Shown: positions 34,238 to 43,087 of the stretch, piece after piece | How the letters are laid out: every line of letters starts with the position of its first letter | Position numbering within the stretch: position 1 is the first letter of the stretch | Source: Pseudomonadota bacterium | GTDB lineage: Bacteria > Pseudomonadota > Gammaproteobacteria > Xanthomonadales > SZUA-36 | NCBI GenBank assembly: GCA_015222805.1 | Contig: JADFVZ010000135.1 | Location: 1-50,357, forward strand | Direction: 5' to 3' | DNA length: 50,357 nt | Made by a program: the position numbers and the translations under genes | The notes under the pieces: model-generated | Told to the model about the DNA's origin: nothing | The model's database searches: none | Seen by the model: the letters and a program-made list of their open reading frames with translations, nothing else

Positions 34238-34936
34238 TTATGGTTTGCTGGCGAGGCTGTCCTGCCATGAAAAACTGGCCTGCACCCGGTTTTTTTTGCT
34301 TGCCCGTAAAGTGATTTCAACAGTTTCGGGAATAAAGTTTTCCGGCAAGGTCATATAGCCATCAACCTGTTGGAAGTATTTGAAACTGAACTTTGGCAGG
34401 CCTGTGTCTTCCGGATTGAGTGATTGCCAGTCCAGCAGGCCGGGTTGATTGGCCAGGGATCCACGCAGTGAAATAACGATATCACCGCTAATAGTACGTG
34501 CTTTCTGTATGTTCTGGGTTAGCGTGAGATTGAAACGAAAGACGCGTTCTGATGCGGTTGCATGTAACAGGAATTTATTGATAGTCAGCCCTTCCAGTTT
34601 ACCGCTAGCACCGGCAAGGCGGCGGTAAAACGCCAGTTCACTGCTGATTTCAGCAACCTCGGACTGGTATTCTTTTTCTGTTTCCAGCAGGCGATTGTTA
34701 GCGCCACGGACAATGCTGAACTGTTGTTCGAGCAATATTTTATCGGCTATCAATGACTGGTTTTTTTCTTCAACCTGCTGCAGGTATTCTCCCATGCCTT
34801 CGATGGTTGCCAGGCTGCGGTGCAGTTCCGGAACGGCAAACCAGTAAGTCAGGCCGGCGCTCAATGCAACTGCAGCTATAAGTAGCAGGAAACAAAGTTT
34901 TATTGCAGGTTTTTTTGTTCGGAATGACGGGTTCAT
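34238..34936 (-). CDS. DUF6776-like membrane-anchored coiled-coil protein
   Basis: A 232-residue protein with one N-terminal membrane segment (LCFLLLIAAVALSAGLTYWF), then a coiled coil (about residues 40-105, including YLQQVEEKNQSLIADKILLE) and a beta-rich C-terminal domain (FRFNLTLTQNIQKARTISGD, FSFKYFQQVDGYMTLPENF). This matches the DUF6776 type often found near erpA in Gammaproteobacteria. The function is unknown; topology suggests the bulk is periplasmic. Confidence 0.72.
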   Translation of the reverse strand: MNPSFRTKKPAIKLCFLLLIAAVALSAGLTYWFAVPELHRSLATIEGMGEYLQQVEEKNQSLIADKILLEQQFSIVRGANNRLLETEKEYQSEVAEISSELAFYRRLAGASGKLEGLTINKFLLHATASERVFRFNLTLTQNIQKARTISGDIVISLRGSLANQPGLLDWQSLNPEDTGLPKFSFKYFQQVDGYMTLPENFIPETVEITLRASKKNRVQASFSWQDSLASKP

Positions 34937-34985
34937 GGCTGTTGTCCTGATGTTATGTCATATAGATTTGACATGACACTAGAGA

Positions 34986-35008
34986 ATAAAAAAGCGGCCG
35001 AAGCCGCT
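34986..35008 (-). terminator. Intrinsic terminator with UUCG loop
   Basis: On the minus strand AGCGGC-TTCG-GCCGCT is followed by TTTTTATT. The UUCG tetraloop makes the hairpin very stable. It is about 150 bases after the cysQ stop and probably ends the whole gspG-to-cysQ run. Confidence 0.85.
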
Positions 35009-35154
35009 GAGTCCCCACACCATTTTTGCTCTTGTTGTAATTTATTATTATTGGTTATTCCTGATGGCTATCGCTTGTCATGCCAGGATAGCACTTAGAT
35101 GCTGGTGAGTTTATACATCGCCCGGCTGCTCAGGTCAAGGACAGTGTTATGGCA

Positions 35155-36033
35155 CTAGCCTTCCAGTGTTTCCATATGGGTGGCGCCCGCTGGAACAAAA
35201 CCTGCCCAGTTAACAGCAGCATCGCCGATGACCAGGAACTCAGGGTTTAACAAGGTGGCGCGCTGGTTGTAGTCCAGGGGCGTGTTGTCAGTCCGCATAA
35301 CCTTACCACCGGCTGCTTCAACAATCGCCTGTGCTGCTCCGGTATCCCATTCCATGGTTGGGCCCAGGCGGGGATAAAGATCGGCTTGTCCAGATGCAAC
35401 CAGGCAGAATTTAAGTGAGCTGCCCATGGAGGTCAGGTCATGCGACCCGAGGTTTTCCAGATAGGATTTTACCCGCGGACTGGCATGTGAGCGACTGCCG
35501 ACAACGATGGGTGGTGACGCCGGCGGAAGGCGTACCTGAATGGATTTCTCAACGGCTTCTACAGAACGCAAAAAGGCACCTTCAAGTTCACTGCCGGAAT
35601 AACAATAGTTGCTTACCGGTACCTGTACCACGCCAAGGATAGGGCGACCATTGTCAATCAGGGCAATATTTACGGTGAATTCACCATTGCGTTTAATAAA
35701 TTCTTTAGTGCCGTCAAGCGGATCTACCAGCCAGTATCGTTGCCACTTGCGGCGGGTTGCTGTACTTATCCCGGTAGATTCCTCGGACAGGATGGGCCAG
35801 TCGGGTGTAAGTTCTTCCAATGCTGCAACGATAACCTTATGACTGGCCAGGTCTGCGCGTGTCAATGGACTATCATCGTCTTTGGTAACGATACCGAGGT
35901 CATCTTCGTTATAGACTTTGAGTATGGCTAATCCCGCCTGGTCTGCTATTTTGACGCAGGCCAGGCGTAGTTCACGCAGGTTATCTTTATCGAGGGGGCT
36001 GTTTAGGTTCATCATAAAAGTTTCATTCTTCAT
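35155..36033 (-). CDS. cysQ: 3'(2'),5'-bisphosphate nucleotidase CysQ
   Basis: A 292-residue phosphatase of the inositol-monophosphatase superfamily. Metal-site motifs are WPILSEEST, YWLVDPLDGTKEFIKRNGEF (DPLDGT) and the late WDTGAAQAIVEAAGG. The TKEFI signature separates CysQ from SuhB. It removes the 3'-phosphate of PAP produced in sulfate assimilation. The ATG at 36033 overlaps nudE by 11 bases; ATGs at codons 7 and 8 are alternatives. Confidence 0.93.
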   Translation of the reverse strand: MKNETFMMNLNSPLDKDNLRELRLACVKIADQAGLAILKVYNEDDLGIVTKDDDSPLTRADLASHKVIVAALEELTPDWPILSEESTGISTATRRKWQRYWLVDPLDGTKEFIKRNGEFTVNIALIDNGRPILGVVQVPVSNYCYSGSELEGAFLRSVEAVEKSIQVRLPPASPPIVVGSRSHASPRVKSYLENLGSHDLTSMGSSLKFCLVASGQADLYPRLGPTMEWDTGAAQAIVEAAGGKVMRTDNTPLDYNQRATLLNPEFLVIGDAAVNWAGFVPAGATHMETLEG

Positions 36034-36622
36034 TGGTGTTTATATAGGCATCAGGTGGCGAGGTATCTGCCGGCTGCCACTTACCTTCGAGGAAATCCCG
36101 TGCCAGGTAAAGGGCGGCCAGTGAGCGGCCTTCACTGCAGTCTGTCCGATTAACCAGGTCGCCGATACGTGCGATAGGCCATTGCAGGGTCTCTATCTCT
36201 TCGGGCTCATCACCGGGCAGGGATTCAGGGTAGAGGTCGCGTGCCAGGACAATATGTGTATGGTGGGTCATATAGCCGGGGGCCAGGCTTAATGAGGTCA
36301 GGTAATCGAGTTTCCGGGCGCCGAACCCGGCTTCTTCTTTGAGTTCGCGATTGGCGGCATCCAGTATCGATTCATTGGCTTCCAGGCCGCCTTTGGGCAG
36401 ACCGACTTCGTAGGCGTGGATGCCAGCGGCGTATTCACGGATCAGCAGGATGTTTTCAGCATCAATTATTGGCACCACAATTACCGCGCCAACATCGCCT
36501 GGTACCAGGCGCTCATAAAGGCGCTTTTCCCCATTGGAAAACTCCAGCGAGAGCTGCTCGATATTGAAAAGCCTGCTCGGGCTGATACGTTTGATCTTGT
36601 GGATTAACGGCAGGGTCGGCAT
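36023..36622 (-). CDS. nudE: ADP-compounds hydrolase NudE
   Basis: A 199-residue Nudix enzyme acting on ADP-ribose, NADH or Ap3A-like substrates. It aligns with E. coli NudE: SRLFNIEQLSLEFSNGEKR, VVPIIDAENILLIREYAAG, the Nudix box GGLEANESILDAANRELKEE and AGFG, then LAPGYMTHHTHIVLARDLYP and DEPEEIETLQWP. It lies between two phosphatases of the IMPase family and is coupled to both (1-base and 11-base overlaps). Confidence 0.93.
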   Translation of the reverse strand: MPTLPLIHKIKRISPSRLFNIEQLSLEFSNGEKRLYERLVPGDVGAVIVVPIIDAENILLIREYAAGIHAYEVGLPKGGLEANESILDAANRELKEEAGFGARKLDYLTSLSLAPGYMTHHTHIVLARDLYPESLPGDEPEEIETLQWPIARIGDLVNRTDCSEGRSLAALYLARDFLEGKWQPADTSPPDAYINTNEE

Positions 36623-37422
36623 TAATAATCCAGCCTGCTGAGTATTTCGGTATGCAGTTGGCCGTTAGTGGCAAGCAGTGAACCTGTTTCCAGGTCAACC
36701 GGCTGGCCTTGCAGGTCTGTGACCTTGCCGCCGGCTTCTTCAATGATGATGGTGAGGGCGGCGATATCGAGAATATTGAGGTTGGACTCAATGACTATTT
36801 CCAGTTGCCCTGCAGCCAGGCGGTGGTAGTGATAGAAGTCGCCATAACCGCGGGTTTTACCACAGCCAGCGAGGACTTCTCCCAATGCGGCCCAGCTTGG
36901 ACTGGTCGCAATCGAACCCAGGTTTCCAGTGGAAACAGTACTTGTATCCAGCCGTTTGATATCACTGACATGGATAGCTTTATCGTTAAGGTAGGCGCCT
37001 TCCCCGCGAACGGCCCAGGCCAGTTCATCCATCTCCGGGGCACAGCTGACGCCCAGCACCAGTTCGCCTTTCACCATTAGTGCGATCTGTACAGAGAAAA
37101 AACCGTAACCGCGGACAAAGCTTTTTGTGCCGTCGATGGGATCGACCAGCCAGAGAAAATCAGAATCAGTATGGGTGCGACCATGCTCCTCACCATAAAT
37201 GTCATGAGCTGGCCAATCTCCAAGGATGATTTCACGGATTGCGGTTTCTGCCTCGCGATCGGCAATAGTTACCGGGCTCTGGTCTTCTTTGATATCTATT
37301 TCCAGTTGCTCATTCTGTGCCAGCTGATAGTAGTGGCTGGCAATTTTACTGGCGGCCCTGGAAGCATTTAAAGCAGTCTGCAGGTACGGGTAGTAGCCAT
37401 CATCTCTAACTTGTTTTGTCAT
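36622..37422 (-). CDS. IMPase-family phosphatase, probable histidinol-phosphatase
   Basis: A 266-residue phosphatase of the inositol-monophosphatase superfamily. It has IYGEEHG, FLWLVDPIDGTKSFVRGYGF (DPIDGT) and LDIAALTIIIEEAGGKVTD. The DPIDGTKSFVRG form is typical of the HisN histidinol-phosphatase group and differs from CysQ (TKEFI). No his gene is nearby, so the substrate remains uncertain. It begins 13 bases after gspN and overlaps nudE by one base (TAATG). Confidence 0.82.
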   Translation of the reverse strand: MTKQVRDDGYYPYLQTALNASRAASKIASHYYQLAQNEQLEIDIKEDQSPVTIADREAETAIREIILGDWPAHDIYGEEHGRTHTDSDFLWLVDPIDGTKSFVRGYGFFSVQIALMVKGELVLGVSCAPEMDELAWAVRGEGAYLNDKAIHVSDIKRLDTSTVSTGNLGSIATSPSWAALGEVLAGCGKTRGYGDFYHYHRLAAGQLEIVIESNLNILDIAALTIIIEEAGGKVTDLQGQPVDLETGSLLATNGQLHTEILSRLDY

Positions 37423-37435
37423 TTGCTTGCTCTGG

Positions 37436-38236
37436 TTAATTGCCGGGGGACAGCAGACCCTTGAATTGTATCCGGTATGCTCCTCCAGCTTCAGCTTTTC
37501 CTGCTTTTTGCAGAAAACGGATTATATCAGCCCTGCCGGTGGTGGCACGAGCCAGACAATCGAGCTGGTAGCGAAGGCCGTCAGTCTTAATTGTACCGTT
37601 TAATTGCAGTTCAGTATTGCCCTCGGTGTTGAAATGAACGATTACTTTGTGGGAGTTATTGACCCGCTTCGATGCTTGTTCATTATTTTCAGTGGTGTTG
37701 ATATCGAAGTGGATGTTTCCGAGGCTGACATCAAGCAAGCCATTCAAACCGGCATTCTTCCAGTCCATTAGTCCGATTGCTGAAGGGTTTCTGTTAGTGC
37801 TGATATCAAGCTCTGAGAAGGTGAATTGAATTTTCCCGCTGGCATATATGAAGGGTGCCACTCCCTGTAAGTCCAGCCAGCCGGCTGGAAAATATCCGGA
37901 CAATTTATTCGAAGATATATGCTCATCTGCAACACGAAAAGTGCCTTGTGCATGTATTTGCGGCCCGCTAGCCTGGATATTAACCTGGCTAGAGGGTGGG
38001 TTGAATTTATAGTGACCCAACTGCCACTCCAGCTTACCGAGGTCAAGACCGTTCCAGCGGGCCTGGCGGGCGGAACCTGAGCGAAGCTGGCCTTCCAGCA
38101 GGCCAAGCTGCAGCGGAGCCTGTTGTTTTTCCAGCCAGTAGCCCAGCAGGCTGGCAGGGGCAAACCATGCCAATCCGGTCAGCAATAGCAGCAGTAACAG
38201 GGCTGTAATAATCAGGCGGAAGAGGAATTTAGGCAT
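37436..38236 (-). CDS. gspN: Type II secretion system protein N
   Basis: A 266-residue inner-membrane-anchored protein with a membrane segment at residues 8-27 and a long beta-rich periplasmic part (WFAPASLLGYWLEKQQAPLQ, ARWNGLDLGKLEWQL, GYFPAGWLDLQGVAPFIYA). This layout matches GspN. It is the last gsp gene, 56 bases after gspM; that gap holds a small CCCGG/CCGGG repeat but no clear terminator. Confidence 0.82.
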   Translation of the reverse strand: MPKFLFRLIITALLLLLLLTGLAWFAPASLLGYWLEKQQAPLQLGLLEGQLRSGSARQARWNGLDLGKLEWQLGHYKFNPPSSQVNIQASGPQIHAQGTFRVADEHISSNKLSGYFPAGWLDLQGVAPFIYASGKIQFTFSELDISTNRNPSAIGLMDWKNAGLNGLLDVSLGNIHFDINTTENNEQASKRVNNSHKVIVHFNTEGNTELQLNGTIKTDGLRYQLDCLARATTGRADIIRFLQKAGKAEAGGAYRIQFKGLLSPGN

Positions 38237-38292
38237 TTTTATCCGGGGGTCCCGGATGTGTTCCGGGTGTAAGGAATGGTTTCATGGATAGA

Positions 38293-38790
38293 TCAGGGGT
38301 CTCTTAGTATTATATGCGCATTGACAGCACCGACCGTGTTTTTAGAGACTTTGTTAATGCTCGTGCTATGAACAGTAATGGCATATTTGTTATCGATTAA
38401 TTCAAGCCAGCTGATCAACTTGTCAAAATCTGCATTTTCCAGCCAGACCTGAACCTGTTTTTCGGAGTCCGGTTCAATTCGCTTAAGTGCTGCGGCCAGG
38501 CCGGCTGCACGTGCGCTTTCATCGGTAATACGGAGTAAGGAACGTGCGCCCCGGCTTGTCGCACTAGCGGCAGGTTGTCCGGTTTGTTTTACGTTTTGGG
38601 CCCTTGCCGCTATTTGGGTTATTTCGATCAGCTGTTTTCCGCGAGCGTTGATGCGGGACTGTGTATTCTCTTTATTTTGCTGATATGGCAGCCAGGCAAA
38701 TGCCCAGAGTAAAACCATAGCCAGTAACAGTGTACCGATTAGGATCAGCTGCTGCTCGCGCTGCTGTAAGTCATGCCACCACTGTTTCAT
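38293..38790 (-). CDS. gspM: Type II secretion system protein M
   Basis: A 165-residue bitopic membrane protein. A short cytoplasmic start (MKQWWHDLQQREQQLI) and a membrane segment at 17-34 precede a small periplasmic ferredoxin-like domain ending INKVSKNTVGAVNAHIILRD. The family is assigned from position between GspL and GspN and from this topology. It overlaps gspL by 4 bases. Confidence 0.85.
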   Translation of the reverse strand: MKQWWHDLQQREQQLILIGTLLLAMVLLWAFAWLPYQQNKENTQSRINARGKQLIEITQIAARAQNVKQTGQPAASATSRGARSLLRITDESARAAGLAAALKRIEPDSEKQVQVWLENADFDKLISWLELIDNKYAITVHSTSINKVSKNTVGAVNAHIILRDP

Positions 38791-40037
38791 AAGCCAGGAC
38801 CCGTAAGCAGCAGGCGGGCATCGACGCCTTTCTCGCCCAGACTGGCAGATGAAAGCGCCGCATCCCCACCTTGCCGGCGGATGGATTCAGCCAGGGCTTC
38901 GAGTTCGCCTATATTAGCTGCATGCAGCTTTACTTCCAGCCTGCTTTCACGATAATCAAGTGAATTGACCTGTACAGCAGCGGGTTGTTTTAGTGCACCG
39001 GCAAATTCATTCATCCTTGTAAGGAAGCCATCCTTGCCTGCTCCCGCATCACCCAGCAAGGCAAGTTGTTGACGTGCCTGTATCATCGGGTCTTCAATTC
39101 GCTGCACAGCGGGGAAAGCTTCCCGGAATGTGCTTTCAATGGCAGCGTTGAGGTTATCAAGTTGTAAGCTGTCGCGGTACTGGCCCAGTGCTGCAGTAAA
39201 GATGAATAAGACCAGTGCCGCCGCAGCCAGGATGAGTGGCTTATACCAGTTTTGCTGACCTGCAACATCGGCTGCTGGGCGGAATTCTCCGCTGAGCAGG
39301 TTGATACCCGCAACTGGGTCTGCCGGATGAAAATCAGCGCGGTAAGTAACTTCCAGCTCTGGCAGGTTTTCAAAGTCGGTTGCTGACATTATCTGCTGTG
39401 CTTTACCTGGATCCAGCAGCAGACGGCTAAGTGCAGGTTGGGTTTGCTCCTGCAGGAGCAGGGGCAGCCAATCAGCCAACAGTCCGGTTGACATTGCGGT
39501 ACCCTGATGTGCACCCCAGCGCAATAACACGCGATCACAACCATTTTGTTTGCTGATGATGATTGTGCCCGGTTCCGGAACGCCCAGGCGGGAGACATCG
39601 GCATAAGCTTCCCGGGGGGTTATATCCAGAGCCTTTAACTCATCCAGGCGGGCTTTGAGGAATTTGCGGTCAATCCCTGCAATGTCGACCTTACCGGTTT
39701 CAGGGTTGCGTCGGGTAACTACATGCAGCCTGGCCGGGTCGCAGGCTAGCAGTTCTTCGATTGCAAAAGGTGCAGCCTGGCGTATCTGTGCCGCTTGCCG
39801 GGCGGGGATATCAACACTGGTTAACAGGATGTGTTCACTGGGCAGCAGGAGAACCAGGTGAGTGGACTCCGGCAGTTCAGCAACCACAGCTTGCAGCTGG
39901 CTGGTATTTCCCCATTCTAAACCCGTGTCCATGGCAGCACCTATGTCGGCACCCGGGGCAGCGGACCAGTGCCAACTGGAACTGCTGTCAGGCTTGCCGA
40001 CTGGGGCAGCACAAGTAATATAGAACACCTTTTTCAT
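38787..40037 (-). CDS. gspL: Type II secretion system protein L
   Basis: A 416-residue inner-membrane platform protein that couples the ATPase GspE to the pseudopilus machinery. The cytoplasmic actin-like domain shows LVLLLPSEHILLTSVDIPAR, ARQAAQIRQAAPFAIEELLA and LGVPEPGTIIIS. One membrane segment is near residue 270 (LILAAAALVLFIFTAALG), followed by a periplasmic ferredoxin-like domain. It overlaps gspM by 4 bases and follows gspK after 16. Confidence 0.9.
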   Translation of the reverse strand: MKKVFYITCAAPVGKPDSSSSWHWSAAPGADIGAAMDTGLEWGNTSQLQAVVAELPESTHLVLLLPSEHILLTSVDIPARQAAQIRQAAPFAIEELLACDPARLHVVTRRNPETGKVDIAGIDRKFLKARLDELKALDITPREAYADVSRLGVPEPGTIIISKQNGCDRVLLRWGAHQGTAMSTGLLADWLPLLLQEQTQPALSRLLLDPGKAQQIMSATDFENLPELEVTYRADFHPADPVAGINLLSGEFRPAADVAGQQNWYKPLILAAAALVLFIFTAALGQYRDSLQLDNLNAAIESTFREAFPAVQRIEDPMIQARQQLALLGDAGAGKDGFLTRMNEFAGALKQPAAVQVNSLDYRESRLEVKLHAANIGELEALAESIRRQGGDAALSSASLGEKGVDARLLLTGPGL

Positions 40038-40053
40038 TTAGGCCGGGGTTTCC

Positions 40054-40998
40054 TTAGAGTAAAATTCGCCTGCGGAATGACACATGATAAACGCTGCCGC
40101 TGCGCTGTAACAGGGTTTCGAAACGGCTGACTTCACCGTCGAGCTGGATTTCTGCAATGGCCCGGTAGTTGCGACTATGGATATCCAGCCCTCGCGGGTC
40201 TATGTTAATGTTTTCAAACACGCTTTGCTGCAAAAAAACTGAAAGTTTATCGAAACCGCCACCCCGTTGGCGGATAACGCTGTTGATCATTTGCCGGGTG
40301 ATTCCATCTGCCAGTGACAACAGGACTTCAGCAGGGGCGGTATTTACATTGATACTGGCAGTGTGCTGTGGACTTGCCTGTACAAAGGCCTCAATGCGTT
40401 GCCATGCGACTGCATCCACTGCGGGTAACAAACGTAGTTCTGAAACATGGCTGATCATTTGATTAGCAGCCAGGGCCGGTGTTTGACGATTACGATAAAC
40501 ATCGTCCTCGGCCCCCTGGGGCTGTGGCGAGGTATCGTTATCCAGCCAGTCCAGCAACTGATCAGCAATCACAGGGTTAAGCTGCAAAATACCCAGCAGG
40601 CGACGGAAGCGCCCAAGTGCCAGCGGATCGGTAATGCCGTCTACATCCAGCAGGCTATTGAGGTTAAAGCGGCCGTCGAGATCGGTCAGGCGAGCACTGA
40701 TGGTTCCGCCCGTTACCTGGGTAACCGGCAGTTGCTGGTACCAGATATCTTCGAGACCGTCATAGGCTGCTCCACGCGGGTCACCTTGATCTCTTTGTAT
40801 CAGGCTGATGGCCCAGTCTTCCATAGCCAATGCCAATTGCTGTGCCTGGTCACTGCGAATCAGGATGCTGCTTCGGCGCATATCCAGCTGACCGGTTTCA
40901 ATTGCCTGGATAGCCAGCACGGCAGCCAGTACGGTTATAGCTAGCGCAATTAACAGGGCGGCACCTTTTTGTTTCACTGGTAGGATAAGTGTTTTCAT
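40054..40998 (-). CDS. gspK: Type II secretion system minor pseudopilin GspK
   Basis: A 314-residue pseudopilin-tip protein. The prepilin-peptidase site is KQKG|AALLIALAITVL, lacking Glu at +5 as is normal for GspK. Downstream are LDMRRSSILIRSDQAQQLAL, LTDLDGRFNLNSLLD, LLDWLDNDTSPQPQGAEDDV and the helix-hairpin-like SINVNTAPAEVLLSLADGI. It overlaps gspJ by 4 bases. Confidence 0.93.
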   Translation of the reverse strand: MKTLILPVKQKGAALLIALAITVLAAVLAIQAIETGQLDMRRSSILIRSDQAQQLALAMEDWAISLIQRDQGDPRGAAYDGLEDIWYQQLPVTQVTGGTISARLTDLDGRFNLNSLLDVDGITDPLALGRFRRLLGILQLNPVIADQLLDWLDNDTSPQPQGAEDDVYRNRQTPALAANQMISHVSELRLLPAVDAVAWQRIEAFVQASPQHTASINVNTAPAEVLLSLADGITRQMINSVIRQRGGGFDKLSVFLQQSVFENINIDPRGLDIHSRNYRAIAEIQLDGEVSRFETLLQRSGSVYHVSFRRRILL

Positions 40999-41624
40999 AT
41001 GCGCCGCCCGGGTAATTCAAGCACTCGCCTGACCTCTCCGAAGCCAGTTATTTGCAGCCTTACCTGTACTGCCCGGGGCAGGTGTCCGCCCTGTTGTTCA
41101 CTGTTCCACTGTGCCCTCCAGTTGCCGTTGATATCCTGGTATCGAAACTCCAGTGTTTCAATATTTTCCAGCAGGATACTGCGTGAAAGCGGCAGGTTGG
41201 AGGATAGCCGATCAGGAAGCTGCCACAGTTGGCGGACTAATGCCGGCTGTTGCCATTGCCAGTGTACGGGTCTTTCTTCACTCAATGGCTGTTGTACTAA
41301 TTGATTGCCTGCCAGGGTTACCAGGCTGAGCTGACGACTGTCACCGCTGAAGGCAGGTAATATATTATTCTCAGTGCGCTGCGGGCGGTTAATCGCCTGG
41401 ATTAAATCACGATCCAGGCGGGCAATAGCCCATTGAATGTCTGCCAGCTGGCTGGAACTGTCTCGTTGAACCTGTAAGGCTCGACTGAGGCTTATAAGGC
41501 CGCTGTAACCGGCAGTTGCTATCAGTGAAAAGATGCTCAGTGCAACTAATAGCTCGAGCAGGGTAAACCCGCAGCTGTTTGCGAAATTGTGAAATTGTGA
41601 ATTATTTTGCCTGCGATAAATCAT
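40995..41624 (-). CDS. gspJ: Type II secretion system minor pseudopilin GspJ
   Basis: A 209-residue prepilin-like protein with the cleavage site SCG|FTLLELLVALSIFSLIATA. Family marks include IQWAIARLDRDLIQAINRPQ and the late LEFRYQDINGNWRAQW followed by LPRAVQVRL. It has an unusually long 18-residue leader before the cleavage Gly; a shorter start is not available. Confidence 0.92.
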   Translation of the reverse strand: MIYRRQNNSQFHNFANSCGFTLLELLVALSIFSLIATAGYSGLISLSRALQVQRDSSSQLADIQWAIARLDRDLIQAINRPQRTENNILPAFSGDSRQLSLVTLAGNQLVQQPLSEERPVHWQWQQPALVRQLWQLPDRLSSNLPLSRSILLENIETLEFRYQDINGNWRAQWNSEQQGGHLPRAVQVRLQITGFGEVRRVLELPGRRI

Positions 41625-42010
41625 CGCCGACTCTCGCTCAGGCTAAAGCCGGTTTCCGCCAGCACCAGGTTTTGCTGCTGCGGGTCGGAGTAGATAGCGG
41701 CTTCAAGGCGCAGTAGCAGCGGGTCCGATGCGGGCGCGGCATTTAAATACCAGTACCAGTTACGTTCGCCCATTTTTTCGACACCGTGTGTTTCTCCAAC
41801 GGAATGACTGTTAGATAGCCTGAATTCGGTGATAATGTTCTGGGCGACCCAATGTGCCAGGGTTTGTTCTTGGAGTTCACTCAGTTGCCTGACTTGCTTT
41901 GAACCGGTTGATGAAAGTGCCAGCAAGGCAATGCCAATGATAACCATGGCTATGAGGACTTCCAGCAGGGTAAACCCCCGGGGTGGCATGCTCCGCAGGT
42001 GAGTGTTCAT
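41621..42010 (-). CDS. gspI: Type II secretion system minor pseudopilin GspI
   Basis: A 129-residue prepilin-like protein, cleavage site PRG|FTLLEVLIAMVIIGIALLAL, followed by the GspI-type LSELQEQTLAHWVAQNIITE and NWYWYLNAAP. It overlaps both gspH and gspJ by 4 bases. Confidence 0.92.
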   Translation of the reverse strand: MNTHLRSMPPRGFTLLEVLIAMVIIGIALLALSSTGSKQVRQLSELQEQTLAHWVAQNIITEFRLSNSHSVGETHGVEKMGERNWYWYLNAAPASDPLLLRLEAAIYSDPQQQNLVLAETGFSLSESRR

Positions 42011-42525
42011 AATGCCGGCTCGAAAACGATATTTTTACCACCCGCACTGATGAGTCGTAAACCGGGGATTTTGCGCTGTGGAGAGCTGATCCGCAAAACA
42101 AACAAAGGCAACAGGCCATCAGGCATGCAGACAAGCTGGGGTGGTTGTTCAGTATGATTCAGGTTCCGGCTCAAGCTCTCGGGCAGTCCGTTGATGCTCA
42201 GTTCCAGGTCCCAGTCACCTGCCCATTCTCGTGGGCGGTAAAGTCGTTGACCGTTGCCGGCATCAAGCCACTGCTGATTGGCACGGTACCAGAATTGATA
42301 GCCGCGCTCGTCCAGGCTGAGCCCGCGTATTTGTCCCAGCAACATAGCATCCTGGCAATGTTGTTCCAGGAGCGTGGTAAAGCGCCTGGCATCCGTCTGT
42401 AACTGGTCTCCACTGCTGTTGCTGAAACTGAGTACAACCAGGCTTGTAAGGGTCGCGGTTATCACCAGCACCACCAGGATTTCCAGCAGGGTCATTCCCC
42501 GTTGTGCATAGGATTGATGGTTCAC
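42007..42525 (-). CDS. gspH: Type II secretion system minor pseudopilin GspH
   Basis: A 172-residue prepilin-like protein with cleavage site QRG|MTLLEILVVLVITATLTSL. Then come ARRFTTLLEQHCQDAMLLGQ, LSLDERGYQFWYRANQQWLD and a short beta-rich end. It starts 37 bases after gspG. Confidence 0.9.
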   Translation of the reverse strand: MNHQSYAQRGMTLLEILVVLVITATLTSLVVLSFSNSSGDQLQTDARRFTTLLEQHCQDAMLLGQIRGLSLDERGYQFWYRANQQWLDAGNGQRLYRPREWAGDWDLELSINGLPESLSRNLNHTEQPPQLVCMPDGLLPLFVLRISSPQRKIPGLRLISAGGKNIVFEPAL

Positions 42526-42562
42526 GGGATTTTGAATACTACCCTGAGTAAATCAAATTTGA

Positions 42563-43027
42563 TTAATCAGACCAGGAGCCAATGTCCCTGGCAATATCTT
42601 CACCGCCAGAAAGGCCATCTGCACCGAGGGAATAAACATCGAAAAGTCCATGTACGCCCGGGCTCAGGTATTTATAACTGTTGCCCCAGGGGTCTTTTGG
42701 CAGGCGGTCAATATAACCGCCGGTTTTCCAGTTGCGTGCTTCAGGCTGCCCGCTGGGTTTGCTGACCAGGGCCTCTAGCCCCTGGTTGGTACTGGGATAG
42801 TTATAATTCTGCAGTTTATACATTTCCAGGGCTGTTACCAGGGACTGTATATCAGTTTTCGCTTTGGTGACCCGTGCCTGGTCTGGTTGATCCATAACCC
42901 GGGGAACAATGATGGCGGCAAGTATTCCCATAATCACTACCACTACGAGGATTTCAATCAGGGTAAAGCCGTAATTCGTCCCAGTATGTTTAGGATACAT
43001 GTGATTAGGAGATGGGTTCTGTCGCAT
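42563..43027 (-). CDS. gspG: Type II secretion system major pseudopilin GspG
   Basis: The major pseudopilin, 154 residues from the ATG at 43027 (GGAatGAG site nearby) or 145 from an ATG at 43000. The prepilin site is NYG|FTLIEILVVVVIMGILAAI, and the GspG signature follows: ALEMYKLQNYNYPSTNQGLE, GGYIDRLPKDPWGNSYKYLS and DVYSLGADGLSGGEDIARDI, including the calcium-loop acidic residues. It is the first gene of the gspG-N run and divergent from bioA. No gspC, D, E or F precedes it. Confidence 0.95.
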   Translation of the reverse strand: MRQNPSPNHMYPKHTGTNYGFTLIEILVVVVIMGILAAIIVPRVMDQPDQARVTKAKTDIQSLVTALEMYKLQNYNYPSTNQGLEALVSKPSGQPEARNWKTGGYIDRLPKDPWGNSYKYLSPGVHGLFDVYSLGADGLSGGEDIARDIGSWSD

Positions 43028-43087
43028 TGGCTCATTCCGTCTATAATTCAGTTCAATAACATCTAATCATACCAGTAGTGGTGACTT

